Assembly (NCBI GenBank): GCA_003517285.1
Contig: DPAW01000363.1
Span: 1-5,649 of the forward strand
Direction of reading: 5' to 3'
DNA from: Verrucomicrobiales bacterium
GTDB taxonomy: Bacteria > Verrucomicrobiota > Verrucomicrobiia > Limisphaerales > UBA1100
Length of the DNA: 5,649 bases
In this document: positions 1 through 5,649 of the stretch, piece by piece
How the letters are laid out: every line of letters starts with the position of its first letter
How positions within the stretch are numbered: position 1 is the first letter of the stretch
Program-made: the position numbers and the translations under genes
Notes under the pieces: model-generated
What the model saw: the letters and a program-made list of their open reading frames with translations, nothing else
Told to the model about the DNA's origin: nothing
Databases searched by the model: none

Positions 1-296
1 AGTCCCGCTGCACAGGAATTGAACTCCTCACTCTTCTCGAAGAGCGCCTGATAGCCGACACAGATGCCGAGGAACGGTTTGCCAGTGGAAACAAATGCGC
101 GCGCCGCCTCGAATAGCTCCTGCCGCTGCATGGCGTTGATGCAATCATCAAACGCGCCCACGCCTGGGGATACTACAGCATCGGCTTGCGCAACCGTCTC
201 GGGGTTGGGCACCAGTCGCACGTCGCCGCCGGCCGCGGTTAGGGCCTTTTGCACGCTGCGGACATTGCCCGCACCATAATCAAGCAGAGCGATCAC
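1..296 (-). CDS. hisH: Imidazole glycerol phosphate synthase, glutamine amidotransferase subunit HisH (N-terminal 98 residues, cut by window edge)
   Basis: HisH hydrolyses glutamine and passes ammonia to HisF, which makes imidazole glycerol phosphate and AICAR in histidine biosynthesis in the cytoplasm. Translating the minus strand from a GTG at 296-294 gives MIALLDYGAGNVRSVQ at the N-terminus, the standard HisH opening. The oxyanion-side motif PGVGAF follows at residues 44-49, and the class I amidotransferase nucleophile is Cys79 in GICVGYQALF. The His-Glu pair of the triad would lie beyond the left edge. The frame upstream of the GTG has only five sense codons before the TGA that ends rlmN, so no other usual start is available. 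No good Shine-Dalgarno is visible, so the gene is probably translated by coupling to rlmN, 15 bases upstream. The active-site loop has GYQ where many HisH proteins have GMQ. The family call is firm. Whether hisF or other his genes follow cannot be seen. Confidence 0.93.
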   Translation of the reverse strand, partial: MIALLDYGAGNVRSVQKALTAAGGDVRLVPNPETVAQADAVVSPGVGAFDDCINAMQRQELFEAARAFVSTGKPFLGICVGYQALFEKSEEFNSCAAG

Positions 297-311
297 GGGC
301 CGTCTTTTAGC

Positions 312-1403
312 TCAGGGGACGCTTGCGGCCAATTCCTTTTCGGTGCGTAACCTGAGTTGCCCGCAGGCTGCATCGATATCATGACCTTTCTCACGTCGAA
401 GCGTCACCGGCGTGCCAAGGGCTTTCAGGCCGTCCAGAAAAGCGTCCTGTGCCTCCAAGCTGGGCCGGTTCCACTCCAAGCCGTACACTTGATTGTAGGG
501 GATGAGATTCACCTTGGCGCGCAGTTGCTTGGCTAATTGAGCCAGCGGCACGACTTGGTCGAGATGATCATTGATGCCTTCAATGAGGATATACTCCAGC
601 GTGATCATACCGTTTTTCACCGATTGATATTCGGCGACCGCCGCGGCGAGTTCCTTGAGCGGGTAACGTCGGTTGATGGGCATGATTTGTTCCCTCACCG
701 CATCGGTGGCGCCGTGCAGGCTGATGGCCAGCCGATACTGCTTAGGTTGCTGCGTCAATTCACGAATGCGCGGGACCAAGCCGCTAGTGGAAATGGTGAT
801 CTTACGCGCGCCAATACCGGTGCCCCAAACGGCATTGAGAATATCCAGCGCAGCCAATAAATTGTCGTAATTAGCCATCGGTTCGCCCATGCCCATGATC
901 ACGAGGTTGGTGATCAGTCGGTCACGGGCACTGGCCGCGTCGCGCCGAATTCGTTCCACGGCAAGGACTTGGTCCACAATTTCTGCGGGGGTCAGATTCC
1001 GCTTAAATCCTTCCAGACCACTGGCGCAAAACCGGCAGCCATATGCGCAGCCGACTTGAGTGGAAACACACAGCGTGTGCCGGTCGCTTGATTCGCCGTA
1101 TAACGCCGGGTTGGCTGGAATGAGAACGCTCTCAACAAATTGGCCGTCGCTCAGTTTCCAGAGAAATTTTAATGTGGTGTCCAAGCTCCCTTGCTCTTTA
1201 GCGGGTTCCACGGAGGAAAACTGAAAGCTCTCTAACAACTGATTTCGAAGCGTGCCCGGCAGATTGCTCATGGCCGACCAGTCGGTAGCGCCTTTTTGGT
1301 GAACCCATTGAAGAATCTGATCCGCGCGATAGGCGGGCTCGTCTCGTTCCGCGAGCCAGTCTTTCAGGCTCTCGGGCGTTTGAGCTGAGATCGGCGGAAG
1401 CAC
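312..1403 (-). CDS. rlmN: Dual-specificity 23S rRNA A2503 / tRNA A37 C2-methyltransferase RlmN
   Basis: This cytoplasmic radical-SAM enzyme adds a methyl group to C2 of adenosine 2503 in 23S rRNA. In characterised members it also methylates A37 of some tRNAs. The 363-residue product has the usual family length. The N-terminal helical domain (about 1-85) includes the YRADQILQWVHQKG segment. The radical-SAM cluster motif CxxxCxxC is Cys119, Cys123 and Cys126. GMGEPMANYD at 171-180 is the conserved SAM-binding stretch. The two mechanistic cysteines are present: Cys112, seven residues before the cluster motif as in E. coli, and the methyl-carrying Cys347 in GHDIDAACGQL. No catalytic residue appears to be missing. 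It lacks Cfr hallmarks and matches RlmN throughout, so a Cfr-type resistance enzyme is unlikely. The start is a GTG three bases after the glgP stop, because the frame is closed upstream by that same stop. An AGG in the last codons of glgP lies 8 bases before it. Confidence 0.97.
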   Translation of the reverse strand: MLPPISAQTPESLKDWLAERDEPAYRADQILQWVHQKGATDWSAMSNLPGTLRNQLLESFQFSSVEPAKEQGSLDTTLKFLWKLSDGQFVESVLIPANPALYGESSDRHTLCVSTQVGCAYGCRFCASGLEGFKRNLTPAEIVDQVLAVERIRRDAASARDRLITNLVIMGMGEPMANYDNLLAALDILNAVWGTGIGARKITISTSGLVPRIRELTQQPKQYRLAISLHGATDAVREQIMPINRRYPLKELAAAVAEYQSVKNGMITLEYILIEGINDHLDQVVPLAQLAKQLRAKVNLIPYNQVYGLEWNRPSLEAQDAFLDGLKALGTPVTLRREKGHDIDAACGQLRLRTEKELAASVP

Positions 1404-1406
1404 GCG

Positions 1407-3512
1407 CTAGACCTGATAATATTTGCGGGAATAATCCTGCACCATGCGCCACGTGTTGTACTGAGGCGCGATGGTCGCCATAGCGTGGCGCATTTTGTGA
1501 ATCCACTTGCGCGGCAAGCCGGCCTGATCACGATCGTAAAAGGTCGGAATCACTTCTTCGGACAGTGCGCGGAACAGGTTTTCGCTATCGAGCCGATCCT
1601 GTTCCTCAATGTTATCCGGATGTTCATCGCCGCCGATGGAGAAACCGTTTTCGCCGTCAAACACTTCGCGCCACCAACCGTCCATGATGCTGCAGTTTAG
1701 TCCACCATGCGCCGCTGTCTTCATGCCGCTCGTGCCGCTGGCCTCCAGCGGCCGACGGGGGTTATTAAGCCAGACATCACAACCGCCCACCAGCATGCGG
1801 CCGATTTGGATATCGTAGTTTTCGATGAACACCAAATGGCCGGCCAATTCGCTATGCTTGGAAAGATGGGCAATTTTTTGGATGAACCGTTTGCCTTCCT
1901 CATCAGCTGGATGCGCTTTGCCGGCGTAGATAAACTGCACAGGGCGATCGGCGTCCTTGGCCAGTTTGGCGACCTTCTCGAACTGATCGAATATCAATGG
2001 GGCCCGTTTATAGGTCGCAAACCTCCGAGCGAAACCGATGGTCAGTGTGTCGGCATCCAGTAGGTGATCGAGGGTAATAAAATCGCCTTCACGCGCTTTA
2101 GGATCGTCGATCAAGCGGCTGCGGGTGAAATCGATTAATTCACGCCGGAGTCGGTAACGGAGGGCCCAGAGCTCCTCATCGGAGATGAATTCAGGGTCGT
2201 TCACGCGCGCCCAGAATTCCGGGCAATTGATTTTTTCGTGGAACGGCTCACCCGCAACTAAGCGAGTTTGCCAGAAATCACGGGCCGGTTTGCTCATCCA
2301 GCCGAGAAGATGAATACCGTTGGTCACATGCCCGATCGGCACGTCATCGACCGGCACATCATATTTACCCTGCCACATCTCTCGGCTAACAGCACCGTGC
2401 AGCTCACTCACGCCATTGGCGTTGCGGGCGGTGTTGAGTGCGAGGACGGTCATGCAAAATGTTTCGTCTTCGTCATCGGCATTAAGTCGACCTAGCGCCA
2501 TGAGATCCTTGTGGGAGAGGCTCAGGTGTTGCTCGTAACGGTTTAGGGCATAACTCATGAGGCCGGGATGGAATCGATCATGTCCCGCCGGTACTGGAGT
2601 GTGCGTGGTAAAGATAGATTCCTCACGCGTGGCACTCAAGGCGGCGTCAAAGTCATCGCCGGCGGCCATACGTTCGCGGATCAATTCCAATGCGAGAAAG
2701 GCCGCGTGCCCTTCGTTCATGTGGAAGACTGAGGGTGTTTCGCCTAAAGCTCGCAGGAGTTTCACGCCGCCGATGCCTAGGAGGATTTCCTGTTGAATAC
2801 GCGTGGTGCTGTCGCCACCATAAACACGCAGCGTAAGATCGCGGTATTGAGAAGGGTTTTCCGGTAGATTGGTATCAAGCAGATAAAGCGGGCATCGACC
2901 GACATTGATTCGCCAGGACCGAAATTGAACGGTGTCGGTTGCGATATCGACGGAGCAAATAAGCGGTTCCCCTTCGGAATTCAGCACCGCATCCATGGGC
3001 AGGTTACGCGGGTTTAGCTGATTATAATATTCGGTCTGCCAATTATCCTGATTAATGGACTGCTGGAAGTAACCTTCCCGATAAAACAAGGTGATGCCGC
3101 AAAAGTCGAGGCCGAGATCGCTGGCGCTTTTGATATGGTCCCCAGCCAGAACGCCCAAACCGCCGGCCGCGATAGGCAATGTTTCGTGCAAACCGAATTC
3201 TGCGGAAAAATATGCGATTCGCCGTTCAGCGAGATCTGGAGCTTCTCGGATTACCCAAGTGTCCTGACTATTCAGATACGCCTCAAACTCGGCCAGGACA
3301 TCAGCTACGCGCTTGGCGTAATCAGGCTCCATCAATCGTGTGCGAAGTTCGGTGTCAGACACTTCATGCAGAATGGCAACTGGGTTGTGATAGACATTCT
3401 GCCAAGTGCGCGGTGAGAGTTCGCCGAAGATTCCCCGTGCATCCTGATTCCAGGTCCACCAGATATTCCGAGCCAGACGATCGAGGGCCTGAATCGTGTC
3501 AGAAATGTCCAT
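1407..3512 (-). CDS. glgP: Alpha-glucan (glycogen/maltodextrin) phosphorylase, GT35 family with N-terminal DUF3417
   Basis: The enzyme uses phosphate and a PLP cofactor to release glucose-1-phosphate from glycogen or maltodextrin chains in the cytoplasm. With the ATG at 3512-3510 the product has 701 residues. The N-terminal ~95 residues match DUF3417 (ARNIWWTWNQDARGIF near 14-29, then HNPVAIL). Next come AYFSAEFGL (100-108), GGLGVLAGDH (117-126), HMNEGHAAF (264-272), TTHTPVPAGHDRF (302-314), HVTNGIHL (395-402), GFARRFATYKR (493-503) and YAGKAHPAD (529-537). The PLP lysine is Lys598 in EASGTSGMK. This is the alpha-glucan phosphorylase subgroup, not the classical E. coli GlgP/MalP type. I recall well-known members as about 820-860 residues, so this one is short, but the motifs run in order to a natural-looking C-terminus and no break is seen. 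The frame also opens at a TTG (3569), but those 19 extra residues look non-native and the ATG precedes the conserved helix directly. Glucan specificity cannot be read from sequence. Confidence 0.95.
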   Translation of the reverse strand: MDISDTIQALDRLARNIWWTWNQDARGIFGELSPRTWQNVYHNPVAILHEVSDTELRTRLMEPDYAKRVADVLAEFEAYLNSQDTWVIREAPDLAERRIAYFSAEFGLHETLPIAAGGLGVLAGDHIKSASDLGLDFCGITLFYREGYFQQSINQDNWQTEYYNQLNPRNLPMDAVLNSEGEPLICSVDIATDTVQFRSWRINVGRCPLYLLDTNLPENPSQYRDLTLRVYGGDSTTRIQQEILLGIGGVKLLRALGETPSVFHMNEGHAAFLALELIRERMAAGDDFDAALSATREESIFTTHTPVPAGHDRFHPGLMSYALNRYEQHLSLSHKDLMALGRLNADDEDETFCMTVLALNTARNANGVSELHGAVSREMWQGKYDVPVDDVPIGHVTNGIHLLGWMSKPARDFWQTRLVAGEPFHEKINCPEFWARVNDPEFISDEELWALRYRLRRELIDFTRSRLIDDPKAREGDFITLDHLLDADTLTIGFARRFATYKRAPLIFDQFEKVAKLAKDADRPVQFIYAGKAHPADEEGKRFIQKIAHLSKHSELAGHLVFIENYDIQIGRMLVGGCDVWLNNPRRPLEASGTSGMKTAAHGGLNCSIMDGWWREVFDGENGFSIGGDEHPDNIEEQDRLDSENLFRALSEEVIPTFYDRDQAGLPRKWIHKMRHAMATIAPQYNTWRMVQDYSRKYYQV
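1411..1414 (-). promoter_or_regulatory. Probable ribosome binding site for rlmN, inside the end of glgP
   Basis: On the minus strand AGGT occurs within the final codons of glgP (CAG GTC TAG). The AGG core lies 8 bases before the GTG of rlmN. Ribosomes finishing glgP would stop directly over the rlmN start, which fits translational coupling. The match to a Shine-Dalgarno is short, so the call is tentative. Confidence 0.45.
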
Positions 3513-3600
3513 GGCCCAATCTGCGCCCTTACAACCCCAAAGGCCAAGCGGTTTTTTGTGGCAAACCAATGAAGATCATTGCAGAATTTTGAAGTTAACC
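3513..3600. promoter_or_regulatory. Divergent intergenic region between glgP and the secreted-protein operon
   Basis: These 88 bases separate the ATG of glgP (minus strand) from the ATG of the YdjY-domain gene (plus strand), so the 5' ends of both blocks should lie here or slightly inside the genes. I looked for -35/-10 pairs on both strands and found none I would defend. A short inverted repeat lies at 3550-3567. The plus-strand frame stays open across the region from 3496, but that peptide does not resemble an N-terminus, and a clean signal peptide starts at 3601. The promoter role is inferred from layout alone. Confidence 0.5.
3550..3567. repeat. Small inverted repeat, possible operator
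   Basis: GGTTT at 3550-3554 is matched by AAACC at 3563-3567 with 8 bases between. A second nested pair, TTTG (3555-3558) and CAAA (3562-3565), shares part of the right arm. It lies midway between two divergent genes, where a regulator site would be expected. The arms are only 4-5 bases, so chance is a real alternative, and no terminator role is suggested because it lies outside the 3' end of any gene. Confidence 0.2.
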
Positions 3601-4305
3601 ATGAAATTTCTTCAATTCACCGTGTTAAGTATTTGTGCGGGCCTATGGCTTAACGCCCAGCCCAAAGATATTTTCGGGTCTGAACCGCCCAAAAAACCCG
3701 ATATCACAGAAACGGCTCCTGGCGTATTTCAGGTAGGCACAGTCAAGCTGGTGAAGGCGAAGAATGAAATTTCCTTTCCTGCCAGTGTGAATATGAATGA
3801 GGGCCCAATGGAATATCTGGTAGTGACCGGAAAAGGGAAGACTCACGAGAGCCTGATGGTGACCAGCGCAGAGCCATTCCATGTGCAGGTGGCCATGCTA
3901 TTGCTGAATTGTAAAGGTAGCGATGGCCGGCTGATCCCAGAAAATGACACCAAGCCCGTTCCCGGCGAAAAGGTGGTGATTGAGTTTCACTGGAAAGAGG
4001 GCAAAAAGCCCAAGAAAGCGCCAATTGAGAAATTTGTGCAACGAGTGGATAAAAAGCCTGTAGGGAATGATCCGTTCGTTTTTAATGGCTCACGCATGTT
4101 TGAAGGCTCATTTCTGGCGCAACGCGACGGCTCCATTGTGTCGCTTATCACTGACAATGCAGCACAGTTTAACAACACCCGCCAAGGCCGTGCTGATGAC
4201 GAACTCTGGCGACCGCAACCTAGGGGATTGCCAGCACTGGACAGCAATGGCACTGTGGTTATTCGCGTGATGAAAAATGTTGAAAAAAGTAAAGACTCTC
4301 AATAA
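3601..4305 (+). CDS. Exported YdjY-domain protein of unknown function
   Basis: The 234-residue product begins with a Sec-type signal peptide: Lys2, a hydrophobic core through about residue 17, and likely cleavage near LNAQ-PKD (around 20). The mature part matches the YdjY domain. Residues 57-88 hold ISFPASVNMNEGPMEYLVV followed by GKGKTHESL. Then comes EPFHVQVAMLLLNC at 91-104, and the C-terminal half has GSRMFEGSFLAQRDGSIVSL (163-182) ending in an ADDELWRP segment. The domain is seen in exported proteins of several phyla, and I know of no established biochemical role. I chose the ATG at 3601 because the signal peptide starts there. The frame is open back to an ATG at 3496, but that would overlap glgP and bury the signal sequence. 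GAAG six bases upstream is only a weak ribosome site. It is the first of three same-strand genes for exported proteins, 36 bases before the next. Family call firm, function unknown. Confidence 0.87.
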   Translation: MKFLQFTVLSICAGLWLNAQPKDIFGSEPPKKPDITETAPGVFQVGTVKLVKAKNEISFPASVNMNEGPMEYLVVTGKGKTHESLMVTSAEPFHVQVAMLLLNCKGSDGRLIPENDTKPVPGEKVVIEFHWKEGKKPKKAPIEKFVQRVDKKPVGNDPFVFNGSRMFEGSFLAQRDGSIVSLITDNAAQFNNTRQGRADDELWRPQPRGLPALDSNGTVVIRVMKNVEKSKDSQ

Positions 4306-4341
4306 AACCCACTTTTTGGAGCTAAACATCGGAAAAATTAA

Positions 4342-4818
4342 ATGAAAAAGTTCACCTATTCCTGCGCAATGGCCGGTTTAATCGTTGGCTGTACCCCGGC
4401 TGAAATTGCTGAACAGGTCGATCCACCTTCGCCCGTGGACAACGACAACAAAACTGTCAAAGTGCAACCGCCGTCCGAAAACGGCAAAGAGGAAGAGGTA
4501 GTCACTAAGATGATGTACATGGAAAAACGAGATTCAGAGGGGAATATTGTCGGCCTGCTTGACGAGGGGCTTTGGTTTAAGCAGGGCGATGAAGCTCCCT
4601 ATACCGGTTTGGTGGTGGGCATGAACAAGCCGAAAGACGGTAAGCCACCAGCGTTTCCCTACAACTATAAACGCGAATTTAAGGATGGCATTCAAGTGGG
4701 CGTGGAAACCGGTTGGTACACCACCGGCGAAAAACGGATTGAGCTCGTTTATGAAAACGGCGAAGTGGTGTCCATGCGCCAATGGGATGCCGACGGCAAC
4801 GAACTGAAACAAGACTAA
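4342..4818 (+). CDS. Putative outer-membrane lipoprotein with MORN-2/YwqK-like repeats
   Basis: The 158-residue product has a lipoprotein signal: MKK, a short hydrophobic stretch, and lipobox I-V-G-C with the acylated cysteine at residue 17. Residue +2 is Thr rather than Asp, which by the E. coli sorting rule favours the outer membrane. Residues 18-55 are Pro-, Asp-, Asn- and Glu-rich and probably a flexible tether. From about 78 the sequence has repeats of the MORN-2/YwqK type: LWFKQGDEAPYTGLVVG (78-93), FKDGIQVGVETGWYTTGEKR (113-132), and a last unit with VYENGEVVSMRQWDADGNEL (136-155). Such repeats form beta-hairpin ladders, and partners are usually unknown. Some relatives are named YwqK-family antitoxins, but there is no toxin gene here and the protein is exported, so that label should not be carried over. 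GGAA seven bases before the ATG (4331-4334) is a plausible ribosome site. The stop lies 19 bases before the next gene, supporting an operon. Confidence 0.8.
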   Translation: MKKFTYSCAMAGLIVGCTPAEIAEQVDPPSPVDNDNKTVKVQPPSENGKEEEVVTKMMYMEKRDSEGNIVGLLDEGLWFKQGDEAPYTGLVVGMNKPKDGKPPAFPYNYKREFKDGIQVGVETGWYTTGEKRIELVYENGEVVSMRQWDADGNELKQD

Positions 4819-4826
4819 CCCAATTT

Positions 4827-4830
4827 AGGA
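4827..4830 (+). promoter_or_regulatory. Ribosome binding site fixing the start of the repeat-protein gene
   Basis: AGGA lies seven bases before the ATG at 4838, the best Shine-Dalgarno match among the starts in this window. It supports that ATG, which is also where the signal peptide begins. Confidence 0.6.
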
Positions 4831-4837
4831 TACGACC

Positions 4838-5649
4838 ATGAAACAAGTAATCGCATCATTAACCGCCCTGTTCGTCTTCGCCATGACCGGCGTGGCGCAG
4901 GTCGACATTTCCTTCCAGAACGAACTCCAGCGCTCCATTGATCGGGGTCTCGATTCTCTGCAGAAAAGTCAGCAGGAAGGTGGATTCTGGACTAATGAAG
5001 ATCATCCGGCTGTGACGGCCATTGTGCTCGTGGCCTACCACGGTAATCCTAACAAGCCAGAGGAAACTCCGGCATGGGTGACCAAAGCGCATGATCATCT
5101 TCTGAAATTCACTCAACCCAATGGCAGTATCTATGTGCCCGGCAAGGGATTGGCGAATTACAACACCGCGTTGAGCATGATGGCCATGTTGGCGTCCGGT
5201 GATGAGAAATATAATCCTACCATCATCAAGGCCCGCCAATTTTTGGTGCGTCAGCAATGGGATCTGGGTGTGAAAGGTAAAACCGATCACCCGCTGGACG
5301 GCGGCGTCGGCTACGGGAATTCGTACCCGCACGGTGATTTGAACAACACCCTGACCGCATTGGAGGCCATTTACTACAGTCGCCATTTGGTGAAAGACTC
5401 ACCAGAGGCCAAGAATGATCTCAACTGGAAGGCGGCCATTTCGTTTATCCAAAACTGCCAAAATCTTAGTTCGCACAACAAGCAACCTTGGGTGAGTGAT
5501 GATCCCGAGAACAAGGGTGGTATGATTTATTTTCCTGGCAAAAGCATGGCCGGTCGCGCCAAGGGCAGTGAATCCGGCCGCACTGCGCTGCGCAGCTACG
5601 GTAGCATTAGTTACGCCGGGATGCTCAGTTATGCTTACGCGGATTTGGC
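4838..5649 (+). CDS. Exported prenyltransferase/squalene-oxidase-repeat protein (N-terminal 270 residues, cut by window edge)
   Basis: The frame runs open from the ATG to the right edge. Residues 1-20 form a signal peptide (MKQ, then a hydrophobic core) with likely cleavage at GVA-QVD. The rest has the repeating pattern of alpha/alpha-toroid proteins: a Gly-rich turn followed by a helix. The turns are GGFW (48-51), NGSIY (95-99), DGGVGYGN (154-161) and GGMIYFPG (227-234), followed by helices such as HPAVTAIVLVAY, NYNTALSMMAML and DLNNTLTALEAIYY. LRSYGSISYAGMLSYAYADL closes the visible part and is typical of this family in planctomycetes and verrucomicrobia. Squalene-hopene cyclases share the fold, but no DXDD acid motif is visible so far and a cleaved signal peptide would be odd for that membrane enzyme. 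A non-enzymatic or differently acting periplasmic protein seems more likely. Some members are longer, and the C-terminus is outside the window. It sits 19 bases after the lipoprotein gene, probably in the same operon. Confidence 0.82.
   Translation, partial: MKQVIASLTALFVFAMTGVAQVDISFQNELQRSIDRGLDSLQKSQQEGGFWTNEDHPAVTAIVLVAYHGNPNKPEETPAWVTKAHDHLLKFTQPNGSIYVPGKGLANYNTALSMMAMLASGDEKYNPTIIKARQFLVRQQWDLGVKGKTDHPLDGGVGYGNSYPHGDLNNTLTALEAIYYSRHLVKDSPEAKNDLNWKAAISFIQNCQNLSSHNKQPWVSDDPENKGGMIYFPGKSMAGRAKGSESGRTALRSYGSISYAGMLSYAYADL

Noticed and set aside
537..860. Plus-strand open frame of 107 residues antisense to rlmN.
   Set aside because: rlmN is intact with all catalytic residues in the opposite strand; this frame has no ribosome site or recognisable motif.
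3513..3569. N-terminal extension of glgP to a TTG at 3569.
   Set aside because: The extra 19 residues do not resemble the family, TTG is a rare start, and an ATG lies right before the conserved N-terminal helix.
3179..3592. Plus-strand open frame of 137 residues antisense to the start of glgP.
   Set aside because: It is a shadow of the well-supported glgP coding frame; the peptide is rich in Arg, Pro and Ser with no domain pattern.
3496..3600. Upstream extension of the YdjY-domain gene to an ATG at 3496 (35 extra residues).
   Set aside because: It would overlap the glgP start and put a polar, Gln/Pro-rich stretch before an evident signal peptide, which begins at the ATG at 3601.
4342..4818. 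Reading the MORN-2/YwqK-like lipoprotein as the antitoxin of a toxin-antitoxin pair.
   Set aside because: The protein carries a lipobox and is exported, and neither neighbour resembles a toxin; the antitoxin name attached to this repeat family is not evidence of function here.
3568..5005. A 12-base exact match (AATGAAGATCAT at 3568-3579 and 4994-5005), extending to 14 of 15 bases; in the same frames both read TNEDH after an aromatic residue, as if a fragment of the toroid-repeat gene lay upstream of the YdjY-domain gene.
   Set aside because: In a window this long about one exact 12-base same-strand match is expected by chance, and similarity fades immediately on both sides without inserting gaps.
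4859..5386. Minus-strand open frame of 175 residues.
   Set aside because: It lies wholly antisense to the toroid-repeat gene, whose frame has clear family motifs, a signal peptide and a ribosome site; the antisense peptide shows no recognisable domain.

Overview
This window looks like part of a bacterial chromosome with moderate GC content. It is most likely from Verrucomicrobiota or a related PVC-group lineage. That assignment is an inference. It rests on a secreted YdjY-domain protein next to a secreted prenyltransferase/squalene-oxidase-repeat protein, a gene pair I associate with that superphylum, and on the HisH active-site variant GICVGYQALF. No rRNA, tRNA, CRISPR array, insertion sequence or phage gene is visible.

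The window is two divergent gene blocks. The minus-strand block reads leftward from about 3512 to 1: glgP (alpha-glucan phosphorylase), then rlmN (23S rRNA/tRNA adenine-C2 methyltransferase), then hisH (glutamine amidotransferase subunit of imidazole glycerol phosphate synthase), which runs off the left edge. The genes are packed 3 and 15 bases apart. All three lie in one continuous reading frame, broken only by a TAG and a TGA, and both downstream genes begin with GTG. This suggests one transcript with translational coupling. The three functions (storage glucan breakdown, ribosome/tRNA modification, histidine synthesis) are metabolically unrelated.

The plus-strand block reads rightward from 3601 to beyond 5649. 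It has three genes that all appear to be exported: a YdjY-domain protein with a signal peptide, a lipoprotein with MORN-2/YwqK-like repeats, and the N-terminal 270 residues of a signal-peptide-bearing protein with toroid-type squalene-cyclase/prenyltransferase repeats. The gaps are 36 and 19 bases, so an operon is plausible. None of the three has a function I can name with confidence, and this secreted trio is the best candidate here for something undescribed.

The 88 bases between the two blocks (3513-3600) must hold the 5' regions of both. I found no convincing sigma-70 promoter there, only a small inverted repeat. Every other gap is 36 bases or less, so there is no long gene-free stretch.
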